The notes: generated by a model not told the origin, from the letters alone. 20,053 nucleotides of DNA from SZAS-103 sp038323475 (GCA_038323475.1 JBBQHA010000050.1:1-20053); one strand, 5' to 3'; shown: positions 6,539 through 14,205, counted from the first letter of the stretch. Translations and numbers: made by a program.

Positions 6539-7405
6539 ATGAAAGAGCACAGCATCACCACCCAATCCGGCATCCCTACCCTGCTCGTCATCCTCGTGTT
6601 GCTCGCAGCGGACGGCTGGTTGTTCGTGATCGGCGCCGGCAGCAACAGCATCCCGTTGATCGGCGGTGCGATGGCCGTCGGCGCGATCCTGCTGCTCTGC
6701 TTCGGCGGCTTCTTCAACATCGAACCGAACCAGGCGGCCGTGCTGAGCCTGTTCGGCAAGTACGTGGGTACCGCGCGCGAGCAGGGCCTGCGCTTCACCA
6801 ACCCCTTCTATGCGGCGAAGAAGATCAGCCTGCGCATCCGCAACTTCGAGACCAGCAAGCTCAAGGTCAACGAACTCGAAGGCAGCCCGATCGAGATCGG
6901 TGCGGTGATCGTCTGGCAAGTCGCGGACGCTACCGAGGCGGTCTACAACGTCGACGACTACGAGAGCTACGTGCACATCCAGGCCGAGTCCGCGCTGCGG
7001 CAGATGGCGACCAGTTACCCATATGACAACCACGACGACGCGGCGACGATTTCGCTGCGCAGCCACCCGGTCGAGATTTCGCACCACCTGATGGAACAGT
7101 TGAAGGAACGCCTCGACCAGGCCGGCGTGGTCATGATCGAAGCGCGCATCAGCCACCTCGCCTACGCGCAGGAAATCGCCCAGGCGATGTTGCAGCGCCA
7201 GCAGGCAAGCGCGGTCGTCGCCGCACGCAGCAGGATCGTGTTCGGCGCGGTCAGCATGGTCGAGATGGCGCTCGCGCAACTCAAGGAAAAGGGCCTCGCC
7301 GACCTCGACGAGGAACGCCGCGCGACGATGGTAAGCAACCTGCTGGTCGTGTTGTGTTCCGAGCGTCCGGCGCAACCTGTCGTCAATGCCGGCAGTTTGT
7401 ATTAG
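6539..7405 (+). CDS. SPFH/band-7 (stomatin/prohibitin-like) membrane protein
   Basis: This is a 288-residue inner-membrane protein. Two hydrophobic segments lie at about residues 12-32 and 39-58. They are followed by the SPFH domain at about 60-220, with the characteristic opening NIEPNQAAVLSLFGKYVGT, the GLRFTNPFYAAKKISLRIRN block and DGSPIEIGAVIVWQV-like strands. A helical segment rich in Ala/Gln/Glu follows (YAQEIAQAMLQRQQASAVV). SPFH proteins oligomerise into membrane microdomain scaffolds or protease-regulating rings. ATG 6539 has GGAG about 9 bases upstream; an earlier in-frame ATG at 6506 lies in the leader hairpin. It heads a cluster with a micropeptide, an Arc-like protein and a secreted hydrolase. 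Confidence 0.9.
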   Translation: MKEHSITTQSGIPTLLVILVLLAADGWLFVIGAGSNSIPLIGGAMAVGAILLLCFGGFFNIEPNQAAVLSLFGKYVGTAREQGLRFTNPFYAAKKISLRIRNFETSKLKVNELEGSPIEIGAVIVWQVADATEAVYNVDDYESYVHIQAESALRQMATSYPYDNHDDAATISLRSHPVEISHHLMEQLKERLDQAGVVMIEARISHLAYAQEIAQAMLQRQQASAVVAARSRIVFGAVSMVEMALAQLKEKGLADLDEERRATMVSNLLVVLCSERPAQPVVNAGSLY

Positions 7406-7452
7406 TCCGGCCTGCGTGCGCAGAGCGCAGGCATCAACGCAGTTCGCCGGAC
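7405..7452 (+). terminator. stem-loop region directly after the SPFH gene
   Basis: GTCCGGC (7405-7411) pairs with GCCGGAC (7446-7452). A nested CCTGCG (7411-7416) can pair with CGCAGG (7426-7431). The structure begins in the last base of the SPFH stop codon. No U-run follows, so it may be a processing or attenuation structure rather than a strong terminator. The next genes lie 108 bases further on. Confidence 0.3.
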
Positions 7453-7560
7453 CGGCATCGCCTTGTTCGCTGGCGTAACCGCGCATGCGTGCGCGGACCT
7501 GCAACCAGATGCGCCTGCTCGAAAACAACCTCCACATCGTATTTCCGAAGGAAACAGGCC

Positions 7561-7638
7561 ATGTTCATCGCAACCATCCTGATCGTCCTCATCGTCGCCG
7601 TCGGCAGCGCATCGTCCGCGCGGCGGCGGAAGAACTGA
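7561..7638 (+). CDS. 25-residue single-pass membrane peptide
   Basis: The frame reads MFIATILIVLIVAVGSASSARRRKN. It has a strongly hydrophobic N-terminal helix and a positively charged tail, giving an N-out or membrane-embedded micropeptide. AAGGAA lies 7 bases before the ATG, and third positions are almost all C or G. It sits between the SPFH gene and the Arc-like gene, whose ATG is 6 bases after its stop. The topology and spacing favour a real gene whose translation may feed the next one. Being this short, it could also be just a leader peptide. No homologue is recalled with certainty. Confidence 0.5.
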   Translation: MFIATILIVLIVAVGSASSARRRKN

Positions 7639-7644
7639 TCCTTC

Positions 7645-7824
7645 ATGGCGGAGAAAAAAGCCTATCCGCTGCGCATCGGCGCCGACGTGCTGCAGGCCAT
7701 GCAGCGCTGGGCGGACGACGACCTGCGTTCGGTGAATGCGCAGATCGAATTCGTCCTGCGCGATGCGCTGCGCAAGACCGGACGCCTGCGGAAATCCGAC
7801 GACGACGAGGCCAAGCCGGATTGA
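7645..7824 (+). CDS. Arc-type ribbon-helix-helix DNA-binding protein
   Basis: This is a 59-residue protein. Residues 7-11 (YPLRI) give the DNA-contacting beta strand. Helix A is GADVLQAMQRWADDD and helix B is SVNAQIEFVLRDALRKTGR. The block RSVNAQIEFVLRDALRKTGR aligns closely with phage P22 Arc (RSVNSEIYQRVMESFKKEGR), so an Arc-fold dimeric DNA-binding role is well supported. The tail is acidic (SDDDEAKPD). No strong Shine-Dalgarno precedes ATG 7645, so coupling to the 25-residue peptide is likely. In this neighbourhood it is a natural candidate autoregulator of the SPFH locus, but it is not accompanied by an obvious toxin. Its DNA target is unknown. Confidence 0.8.
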   Translation: MAEKKAYPLRIGADVLQAMQRWADDDLRSVNAQIEFVLRDALRKTGRLRKSDDDEAKPD

Positions 7825-7903
7825 TGCGCGGCAAGCCCCGGCCAATCCGATGCACCTGCATTGCAGCCCCACCTACATCCAATCCAAGACAAAGGTCCGT
7901 GAC

Positions 7904-9250
7904 ATGAAAACCCGTCGCATGACGATCCTGGCCACCGCCGTAATGCTCTCTGCGAGCGCGATGTCCGCCCTGCCCGCGACCGCGGCAGGGACGCCGGCTG
8001 CAAATGCATCGCAGGCATCCGATCCCGCTGCCGCCGCCAACGCGATGCTCGACGATCTCGATGCCGGCCGTTTCGATGCGGTTTCCGCGCGCTTTTCCCC
8101 GGCCATGGCCAACGCGGTCAGCGCCGACAAACTGAAAGCCGTGTGGACGGCGCTGCCGCAGCAGTTCGGCAAGTTCGGCCATCGCGGCACGGCGCGCGTG
8201 GAACACGTGGACAGCATGACTGTGGTGAATATTCCGCTGACGTTCGAGCACGCCTCACTGGAAGCGAGCATCGCGACCAATCCCGCAGGCAAGGTCGCCG
8301 GCTTCCTCGTGCGCCCCGCTCCGCCGCCGCCAGCGGTAACGCGCAGCGACCTGCCGGCGCACGACGTGCGCTTCGGTCCTGCGAATCGTTCCGACCTGCC
8401 GGGCACCGTGCTGCTGCCGAAAGGCAAGGGACCGTTCGCCGCGGTGGTGTTCGTGCACGGCTCGGGACCGAACGACCGCAATGAAACCGTCGGCGGCACG
8501 CGTGTATTCCTCGATCTCGCGGAGGGACTCGCCGACCATGGCATCGCGTCGTTGCGCTACGACAAGCGCACGAAAGTGCATCCGATGGAGTTCGCCGCCG
8601 CGTACACGGTCGACGACGAAACCACCGACGATGCGGTCGCCGCGGTCGCGTTCCTCAAGACCCAGCCCGGGATCGATCCGAAGCGCATCTACATCGTCGG
8701 CCACAGCCAGGGCGCGATGATGGCGCCGCGCATCGCGCAACGCGCGCAGGGCCTGGCCGGGATGGTGCTGATGGCCGCGCCCGCGCGCCACCTGGAAGAC
8801 GTCGTGTACGACCAGATGACCTTCCTCGCGAAGCAGGACGACGGCATCGATGCGAAGGAAGCCGAACAACTCGCGCAGCTCAAGGACATGATCGGCAAGC
8901 TCAAGACCTTCGGCGCCGAAGTCCCGGCGACGACGAAGATGCTCAACGACCTGCCCGCGAGTTATTGGCGCGACCTGCGCGACTACGACCCGGTTGCGGT
9001 CGCGAAAACGCAGAAACTGCCGCTGGCGATCCTGCAAGGCGACCGCGATTTCCAGGTCACCGCACCGGACTGGTCAGGTTGGCAGGCGGCGTTCGGCAAG
9101 GACAACCGCGCGGCGATCCACCACTATCCTGCGCTGAACCATCTGTTCGTCGCCGGCAGCGGCCCGGGCACGCCGGCCGAATACGCGACTGCGGGCCATG
9201 TCGATCCGCAGCCGATCGCCGATATCGCGGCGTGGATCAAGGCGCACTGA
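7904..9250 (+). CDS. secreted alpha/beta hydrolase with N-terminal DUF3887-like domain
   Basis: This is a 448-residue protein with a signal peptide (about residues 6-28, ending ALPATAAG). Residues about 40-135 form a small NTF2-like/DUF3887-type domain (MLDDLDAGRFDAVSARFSP). The alpha/beta hydrolase follows: oxyanion segment FVHGSGPNDRN (183-193), nucleophile elbow GHSQG with Ser268, probable acid Asp382 in GDRDFQV, and His413 in LNHLF. The arrangement is that of a periplasmic esterase or peptidase-like hydrolase; the substrate is unknown. AAAGG precedes ATG 7904. It lies 79 bases after the Arc-like gene and may belong to that transcript. Confidence 0.88.
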   Translation: MKTRRMTILATAVMLSASAMSALPATAAGTPAANASQASDPAAAANAMLDDLDAGRFDAVSARFSPAMANAVSADKLKAVWTALPQQFGKFGHRGTARVEHVDSMTVVNIPLTFEHASLEASIATNPAGKVAGFLVRPAPPPPAVTRSDLPAHDVRFGPANRSDLPGTVLLPKGKGPFAAVVFVHGSGPNDRNETVGGTRVFLDLAEGLADHGIASLRYDKRTKVHPMEFAAAYTVDDETTDDAVAAVAFLKTQPGIDPKRIYIVGHSQGAMMAPRIAQRAQGLAGMVLMAAPARHLEDVVYDQMTFLAKQDDGIDAKEAEQLAQLKDMIGKLKTFGAEVPATTKMLNDLPASYWRDLRDYDPVAVAKTQKLPLAILQGDRDFQVTAPDWSGWQAAFGKDNRAAIHHYPALNHLFVAGSGPGTPAEYATAGHVDPQPIADIAAWIKAH

Positions 9251-9278
9251 GCGCATTGCCGGAGACGGACCCGACCCC

Positions 9279-9830
9279 ATGCGCAAGGAATTCGCCGTCA
9301 CCGCACCGTCGCGCGATCCGCGCTGGCTGCTCGGATTGATGATGGGCCTGCCGATGCTCCTCGCATTGCTTGGCGTCGGTCTTTCACACGGCGCGCCGCG
9401 TCCGGCTACCCTCCTGGTAGCCGTGCTCGTCGGGACGGTTTTCCTGGCCGCCTTCCTGGTCCTGGGCTGGGCCACGAAACGGCGCGCGATCGCCATCGAC
9501 AACGGCTCGCTCGACGTGCTCGCCACCTTCTATCGCCGCCGCGTGCCGATGCAGGACTTCGATCTCGACAAGGCGCGCACCGTCGACTTGCGCGAACACG
9601 GGCAATGGCGGCCACTGCTGCAAACCAATGGCTATGCCCTGCCCGGACTGTATGCGGGCTGGTTCCGCAGTCGCGACTGGACCAGCCTGTTCTGCATGGT
9701 CACCGACCGCCAGCGCGTGCTGGTGCTGCCGCTGCGCGACGGAGGCGCCGTGCTGCTGAGCGCGGAACGCCCCGCAGAATTGCTCAATGCGTTGCGCGCC
9801 GAGGATGACGGCCAGCGCGGGCGTCGCTAA
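9279..9830 (+). CDS. membrane protein with PH-like domain
   Basis: This is a 183-residue protein. Two transmembrane helices lie at about residues 16-36 and 44-64 (LLGLMMGLPMLLALLGVGL and LLVAVLVGTVFLAAFLVLG). The cytoplasmic part (about 68-175) has the strand-rich pattern of a bacterial PH domain: AIAIDNGSLDVLATFYRRRVPMQDF ending with RQRVLVLPLRDGGAVLLSAERPAELL. The role is unknown; such proteins are thought to be envelope-associated. The start has only a distant GGAG, about 15 bases away. It is 28 bases after the hydrolase and 9 before the M15 peptidase-like gene, suggesting co-transcription. Confidence 0.65.
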   Translation: MRKEFAVTAPSRDPRWLLGLMMGLPMLLALLGVGLSHGAPRPATLLVAVLVGTVFLAAFLVLGWATKRRAIAIDNGSLDVLATFYRRRVPMQDFDLDKARTVDLREHGQWRPLLQTNGYALPGLYAGWFRSRDWTSLFCMVTDRQRVLVLPLRDGGAVLLSAERPAELLNALRAEDDGQRGRR

Positions 9831-9839
9831 GCTCCGCCC

Positions 9840-10610
9840 ATGCGCCTGCGCGAACAGCGGCTGATCAATACCCAGGACGTCGAAGCCGTCCCCGCGTGGC
9901 TCGCGCGCGCGCGCAGCAACACGACGGCGCGCACGCTCGCGCAGTCCGACTGGCTGCTGCGGCGCAAGTCCGACGGACGCTTCCTCGCCGCCATCGATGG
10001 CGCATCGCTGCAACCGCTCGATCCAACCGCGATGAAGCCGCACAACGGGATCGGCGACGCACTGCGTGCGGTCGCACGCGGATATGGTGTCGAAGTCGAA
10101 CTCGACGAACATGCCCCGCCCTATGCCGCGCCAGGCATTCCCGATGACTATGGCGACGCACACGAGTTGCCGCCGGTGGCCGAACCCGCCGAACTCGCGT
10201 ACGCAGGACGCGACCGCTACCAGCGCCCGTTGTGGCTGCTGGCGCCAGCAGCGCGCGCATGGTTGCGCATGCGCGATGCCGCACTGGCCGATGGCGTGCG
10301 ACTCGATGCGATCTCCGGTTACCGCAGCCACGCCTACCAGCTCGGCATCTTCGCGCGCAAGCTCGCGCGCGGACAGACGGTGGAACAGATCCTTTCCGTC
10401 AACGCAGCGCCCGGCTACAGCGAACACCACTCCGGCCGCGCGATCGACATCGGCACACCCGGCGAACCGCCCGCCGAGGAAAGCTTCGAAGCCACGCCCG
10501 CGTTCGCGTGGCTATCGCAACATGCAGGCGACCATGGTTTCGCGATGAGCTACCCGCGCGACAATCCGCACGGCATCACCTACGAACCATGGCATTTCAG
10601 GTATTCGTGA
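9840..10610 (+). CDS. M15 family D-alanyl-D-alanine carboxypeptidase-like protein
   Basis: This is a 256-residue protein. The C-terminal half carries the VanY/M15B zinc signature: SxHxxGxAxD at residues 194-203 (SEHHSGRAID), giving zinc ligands His196 and Asp203. The ExxH pair in EPWHF supplies catalytic Glu249 and ligand His252. ISGYRSHAYQLGIF (158-171) is the usual substrate-side block. Such enzymes trim the peptide stems of peptidoglycan. Oddly, no signal peptide or membrane anchor is visible, and the first 110 residues are a separate domain of unknown type. It may act on recycled muropeptides in the cytoplasm or be exported another way. TAAGCT lies 6 bases before the ATG, compatible with a leaderless start. 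Confidence 0.85.
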   Translation: MRLREQRLINTQDVEAVPAWLARARSNTTARTLAQSDWLLRRKSDGRFLAAIDGASLQPLDPTAMKPHNGIGDALRAVARGYGVEVELDEHAPPYAAPGIPDDYGDAHELPPVAEPAELAYAGRDRYQRPLWLLAPAARAWLRMRDAALADGVRLDAISGYRSHAYQLGIFARKLARGQTVEQILSVNAAPGYSEHHSGRAIDIGTPGEPPAEESFEATPAFAWLSQHAGDHGFAMSYPRDNPHGITYEPWHFRYS

Positions 10611-10614
10611 GGAC

Positions 10615-11049
10615 ATGCCAGAGCAGCCACCCAGGATGCAACCGAAATCCCCTGGGTCGCTGCGCATATCCGCCATGGCCAGGCCGTTGACGTGGCTGGC
10701 GATTGCCTTCGTGCGTCTGTTTCCGATCGTGACCCTCGCGATTCGTTCGCGCGGGGAGTCCGTCACGCTATGGGATTGGTCGCTCGCATTCGGGGCAGTT
10801 GTCGCGTTGCTGCTCGCTTTCGAGCTTGCCGCACGTCGCTGCACAAGCCCCGATCTTGCTTACCATCGGGGACTCATCTACGTCGGCGCGTCGTTGTCTA
10901 CCGGCTGGACATTGCTTGATCCGATTCTTGTTTTCACCGGCGTCGTCGCGGCGCAACTGATCTCATGCGTCCTTGCATTGACCAAGGATCCGGCGTCGCG
11001 TTACCTGCGCCTGATCCGCTGGTTTTATCGCCACAGGATGGAACAATAG
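10615..11049 (+). CDS. hypothetical membrane protein
   Basis: This 144-residue protein has three or four hydrophobic segments (about 24-43, 52-72, 88-104 and 105-122) and a basic C-terminus (RLIRWFYRHRMEQ). It begins 4 bases after the M15 gene, with GAGGA immediately before ATG 10615. That spacing is too short for a good ribosome-binding site, so a later start (Met10 or Met21, the latter opening MARPLTWLAIAF) is possible. Third-position GC is lower than in the neighbours. No family is recognised. Confidence 0.6.
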   Translation: MPEQPPRMQPKSPGSLRISAMARPLTWLAIAFVRLFPIVTLAIRSRGESVTLWDWSLAFGAVVALLLAFELAARRCTSPDLAYHRGLIYVGASLSTGWTLLDPILVFTGVVAAQLISCVLALTKDPASRYLRLIRWFYRHRMEQ

Positions 11050-11118
11050 GGGGCTTTCTTGGTTGACCCTTGCCCGGCGTAACGAACTACGCAAGGAAAT
11101 TCTGGCGGAGGAACGACG

Positions 11119-11427
11119 ATGACGGATTCCGATGGCACCACCGATCCGATGGCATTCGCCGACCAAGTCGGCCAGGAACTGTTCGGATTGCTGCTCCAGC
11201 GCGGACGCGAGCGACTCGTCGGCATCGACGACATGGAGCGTTTCACCGCCCTGCTCGCTGCAGCGCTGTTGCCGGTCGCGGAGATCCTGCGCAACCCGGT
11301 CGAACGCGGGCGCGATGCGGCGGCGACGGCCGACAAGATGGTGGAAGTGACCACGCGCAGGTTGCGGCAGTTGTTGCAGCCGGTCGTCGAATCCAGGCAG
11401 GACAATCCACCGGCAGGTTCCCGGTAG
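11119..11427 (+). CDS. small hypothetical helical protein
   Basis: This 102-residue soluble protein starts after an excellent GGAGG ribosome-binding site. It is almost wholly alpha-helical by composition: DQVGQELFGLLLQRGRERL, then DDMERFTALLAAALLPVAEIL and TADKMVEVTTRRLRQLLQPVV. A weak promoter is possible upstream: TTGACC at 11063 with TACGCA at 11088. It is followed 7 bases later by the next gene. There is no recognisable family. Confidence 0.65.
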   Translation: MTDSDGTTDPMAFADQVGQELFGLLLQRGRERLVGIDDMERFTALLAAALLPVAEILRNPVERGRDAAATADKMVEVTTRRLRQLLQPVVESRQDNPPAGSR

Positions 11428-11434
11428 ACAGCGC

Positions 11435-12028
11435 ATGAAACTGGACGATCCCCTGCCAGCGGCCGTCGGATGGATCACGCGCGGCGGCGTCTGGGGCGTG
11501 GGCGGGGCGATCATGGTCGCCATCGTGGTTGGCTACGGGCGATTCAAATTGGCCGACCACATCGCGACGTGCCTGGAGCAGCCCTCCTTGAAACACGATG
11601 CCTCGGTGCTGGTCGCGACCCAGGAATTCGTCTCCTGCGTGGACGCGCGTTCCGGCCCGCTGGAACGTTTCCTGCTCGGCCCGTCGAAACGGGCGATTGC
11701 GGCCCTGCCCAATACGCCCTGCGCGTATCTCGGAACCTGGAGCGCGACGCGGGACGCAGCGACCTACAAGGTCACCCTGACCGACGACAGCAAATTCGTC
11801 GCCACGCCGGACAGCAATACGCCGCCCGGCGCTGAGACCATCAGCGGTGCCTGGGGCATCGACGGCGGGCGCATGATCTGGCTCTACGACGAAGGCCACT
11901 TCTGGCCACCGGACATCAATCCGATCACCAACGCCTCCGCCGATGCGTTCACGCTGACCGAAGCGAACGGCGCGACCACGCGCTACGTCCGTATCGACGG
12001 CAAGGACAGCACGGCGTGCCGGCGCTGA
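11435..12028 (+). CDS. hypothetical protein, single N-terminal TM, extracytoplasmic beta domain
   Basis: This is a 197-residue protein. One transmembrane segment lies at about residues 13-34 (WITRGGVWGVGGAIMVAIVVGY). After it comes a cysteine-containing linker (C46, C67) and a strand-rich domain beginning YLGTWSATRDAATYKVTLTDDSKFVATP. The phrase GTWS...YKVTL...GAWGIDGGRMIWLYD is typical of lipocalin-like or META-like small beta barrels, but the match is only by pattern. Four cysteines could form periplasmic disulfides. The start lacks a strong Shine-Dalgarno and may depend on coupling to the preceding gene. Confidence 0.6.
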   Translation: MKLDDPLPAAVGWITRGGVWGVGGAIMVAIVVGYGRFKLADHIATCLEQPSLKHDASVLVATQEFVSCVDARSGPLERFLLGPSKRAIAALPNTPCAYLGTWSATRDAATYKVTLTDDSKFVATPDSNTPPGAETISGAWGIDGGRMIWLYDEGHFWPPDINPITNASADAFTLTEANGATTRYVRIDGKDSTACRR

Positions 12029-12067
12029 CAGGTCGCCCAGCGCACCCATGACCCGAGGAAGATCCCC

Positions 12068-12520
12068 ATGAACCATATCGCTGCTGCCGTACTGACCTGC
12101 ATCGTTCTTGCATCCTCGACCCCAGCCCAAGCTGCATCCAACGCCACGGCCGCGCTGAAGGCGACCCTGGTCGCCCTGGAGAAGCAATCGTGGGAAGCGT
12201 GGAAGAACCACGACGGCAGGTTCTTCGAGCGTTTCCTCTCCGACGACCACGTCGAGGTAGGCTTCGGCGGAACGACGAACAAGAAGGACGTCGTCGCCGG
12301 CGTCGCGGGTCCGGTGTGCACGGTGAAAAGCTATGCGATCGACCATTTCGAAATCGCCGTGCTCGGCAGGGACACCGCCCTGCTGACCTACCATGCCGCG
12401 CAGGAGACGACCTGCGGCGGCGCCGCGGTTCCCAGTCCGGTGTGGGCGAGTTCGCTCTACATGAAGCGCGGGAAGCAATGGTTCAACGTGGTCTACCAGC
12501 AGACGCCGGCCGCGAAGTGA
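12068..12520 (+). CDS. secreted SnoaL/DUF4440-like (NTF2 fold) protein
   Basis: This is a 150-residue protein with a signal peptide cleaved around AQA-AS (residue 21-22). The mature part begins LVALEKQSWEAWKNHDGRFFERFLSDDHVEV, the classic first helix and strand of DUF4440/SnoaL-like domains. It ends WFNVVYQQTP, the usual last strand. Two Cys (about residues 86 and 118) could pair. The domain fits small hydrophobic ligands or acts as a non-enzymatic scaffold; the ligand is unknown. GAGGAAG lies 7 bases before the ATG. Its stop is 12 bases from the stop of the convergent DUF3592 gene. Confidence 0.75.
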   Translation: MNHIAAAVLTCIVLASSTPAQAASNATAALKATLVALEKQSWEAWKNHDGRFFERFLSDDHVEVGFGGTTNKKDVVAGVAGPVCTVKSYAIDHFEIAVLGRDTALLTYHAAQETTCGGAAVPSPVWASSLYMKRGKQWFNVVYQQTPAAK

Positions 12521-12532
12521 AGTGCCGTCGCG

Positions 12533-13024
12533 CTACGCCGAGCCATCCTTGCGCCACTGGCGATCGCGCCTGAGCATCGCGCCCATCGCCCGGAAGCCGA
12601 CCAGCAGGAAGAAGACCGCGACCAGCGCACCGCAGGCCGCCATCGCCCAACCCATCGCTCGGTGGTCGTCTTCGGCATCGCCCGTCGCCGGATCGACCAG
12701 CAGGCTGACCGTGTCGCCTTCGTGCAGGTCAGCGCCGGTCCAGATGCGCACCGGGTTTTCGACGGTCCTGCCGCGCGCGCGATAGCGAACGTACACCTCC
12801 CATTCCGACGTGATCCGCGATGCGTTCACGACCCGCGCGTCGAGCACCGTCGCGGACGTGGCAGTCATGTTTGCGGTGCGCCGGTATTCCGAGCGCAGCG
12901 ACCACAGCGGCGCGATCGCCACGAACATGGCCAATGGAATCGACAGCCAGCGGAGCGCGATCGCCATCCGCCGACGCGTCGCCGGCAATCGCTGGTCCGC
13001 AGCTGGATGCGCCCGATCGTTCAT
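12533..13024 (-). CDS. DUF3592-family membrane protein
   Basis: This is a 163-residue protein with transmembrane helices at about residues 21-41 (AIALRWLSIPLAMFVAIAPLW) and 127-147 (AMGWAMAACGALVAVFFLLVG). They bracket an extracytoplasmic beta domain: ATVLDARVVNASRITSEWEV, VRYRARGRTVENPVRIWTG and GDTVSLLVDPATGDAE. This layout and the 'V.V.YRP.d' type strands fit DUF3592. Function is unknown. The start at 13024 is chosen because it gives a short cytoplasmic tail; an in-frame ATG at 12967 is possible. It is 40 bases after the glycosylase stop and probably the last gene of a long minus-strand unit. Confidence 0.7.
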   Translation of the reverse strand: MNDRAHPAADQRLPATRRRMAIALRWLSIPLAMFVAIAPLWSLRSEYRRTANMTATSATVLDARVVNASRITSEWEVYVRYRARGRTVENPVRIWTGADLHEGDTVSLLVDPATGDAEDDHRAMGWAMAACGALVAVFFLLVGFRAMGAMLRRDRQWRKDGSA

Positions 13025-13064
13025 GCGTCGTCCCGAACCCCTGGAGGGGATTTTCGCTCCCAGC

Positions 13065-13787
13065 TCAACCCTGCGATCGCGGCGTCGGCTTTGCAGGCTT
13101 CGAAGCGTCCGTCTTCTTCGCGCCGGTGGCGGGCTTGGCCGCGACAGGTTTCGCCAGGTCCGCGATCCGCCACAGGTACATTCCTGCCAGCGTCCGGTAC
13201 GGCCCCCACGCCTCGCCGCGCGCCGCGAGCTCCTTCGGCGTCGGCATCGCATCGAGCCCGTCCACGATCTGCGCGCCCTTGCGGATGCCGAGGTCGTCCA
13301 CCGGCAGCACGTCGGGCCTGCCGAGTCGGAACATCAGCATCATCTGCACGGTCCATGCGCCGATGCCGCGCACCGCGCTGAGCGCGGCGATGATCTCGTC
13401 GTCGTGCATGCGCGCCATCTGCGCCGTGCCGGGAATTTCCCCGCGCGCCGCGCGCGCGGACAGGTCGCGCAGGGCGAGCAGCTTGTTGCCCGACACGCCG
13501 CAACCGCGCAGCGCCAGGTCGTCGGCGCGCGCGAACGCGTCGGCATGCAGCAGCTTGGACTGGGTGGCGACTTCGACGCGCCCGACGATGGTCGAAGCGG
13601 CCTTGCCCGAGAGCTGCTGGAACAGGATCGCGCGCGCGAGAGCGTCGGTCACGTCGAAGCGTTGCTTCCAGCGCACATGCGACTCGACCGGCTCGACCTT
13701 GCGCAACCATTTCGCAAGCGCGCGATCGCGCTTGCGCAGGTGCGCGTGCGCGGCATCGACGTCGAATCCACGGCCCACATGCGCCAT
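13065..13787 (-). CDS. AlkA-like DNA-3-methyladenine glycosylase II (HhH-GPD)
   Basis: This is a 240-residue cytosolic base-excision repair enzyme that removes alkylated bases such as 3-methyladenine. The helix-hairpin-helix is LSAVRGIGAWTVQM (136-149). It is followed by MFRLGRPDVLPVDDLGIRKG, in which Asp165 is the catalytic aspartate by analogy with E. coli AlkA Asp238. AILFQQLSGKAASTIVGR (53-70) is the conserved N-terminal helix of the HhH-GPD fold. The C-terminus adds a Lys/Pro/Ala-rich tail of about 24 residues (KPVAAKPATGAKKTDASKP) that could help bind DNA. It has the strong ribosome-binding site GAGGAG. It lacks the Ada regulatory fusion and the AlkA N-terminal domain, as in short family members. 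Confidence 0.9.
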   Translation of the reverse strand: MAHVGRGFDVDAAHAHLRKRDRALAKWLRKVEPVESHVRWKQRFDVTDALARAILFQQLSGKAASTIVGRVEVATQSKLLHADAFARADDLALRGCGVSGNKLLALRDLSARAARGEIPGTAQMARMHDDEIIAALSAVRGIGAWTVQMMLMFRLGRPDVLPVDDLGIRKGAQIVDGLDAMPTPKELAARGEAWGPYRTLAGMYLWRIADLAKPVAAKPATGAKKTDASKPAKPTPRSQG

Positions 13788-13824
13788 CGTCGCACTCCTC
13801 GTCAGCGATTCATCCGAAAGCGAT

Positions 13825-14205
13825 TCACCCGGACAGGAAACCCGCCGCGACCAGCAGCCAGCCCAGCATCAACAGGCTGCCGCCGAACGGTGCGAGCGCA
13901 GGCGCGATGCCGAACAACGCGGCGAGCGCCAGGCTGCCCGCGAACAGGATCGTCCCGATCAGGACTACGCACAAGCCGGCCTGCCGCAGGCGCGATGTCG
14001 TCCCGGGTGCGAGCGCGGCGAGCGCAAGGCCGTGCGCGAACAGGAACAGCGCGGCGAGTGCGAGGCGCTCGTGATTCTGCGGCGTCAGCGCGGCGTGCAT
14101 CGCGTACGCGCCGGTGCCGACCGCGATGGCGCACGCGAACGCGCCGATCGCCGCGAGGATGCGCATGGACCGTGCGGCGAAGTCGGTTGCGGTCAGCGCA
14201 GGCAC
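13825..14205 (-). CDS. DUF423/YgdD-like small membrane protein
   Basis: This 126-residue protein has four predicted helices: ILAAIGAFACAIAVGTGAY, LALAALFLFAHGLALAALA, LCVVLIGTILFAGSLALAALFG and LLMLGWLLVAAGFL. This arrangement, with the LFAHGLALA and GTILFAGSLALAAL blocks, matches the DUF423 family (E. coli YgdD). Function is unknown. The open frame starts with GTG 14205, with a GGGGA purine run before it. ATG 14166 (MRILAAIG) matches the usual family start better and may be the true one. It lies 63 bases after the GldG-like gene and 37 before the glycosylase. Confidence 0.75.
   Translation of the reverse strand: MPALTATDFAARSMRILAAIGAFACAIAVGTGAYAMHAALTPQNHERLALAALFLFAHGLALAALAPGTTSRLRQAGLCVVLIGTILFAGSLALAALFGIAPALAPFGGSLLMLGWLLVAAGFLSG

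Noticed and set aside
13795..13835. Short direct repeat AGCGATTCA in the gap before the glycosylase
   Set aside because: Two 9-base copies 15 bases apart are too little to suggest a mobile element target or regulatory site.
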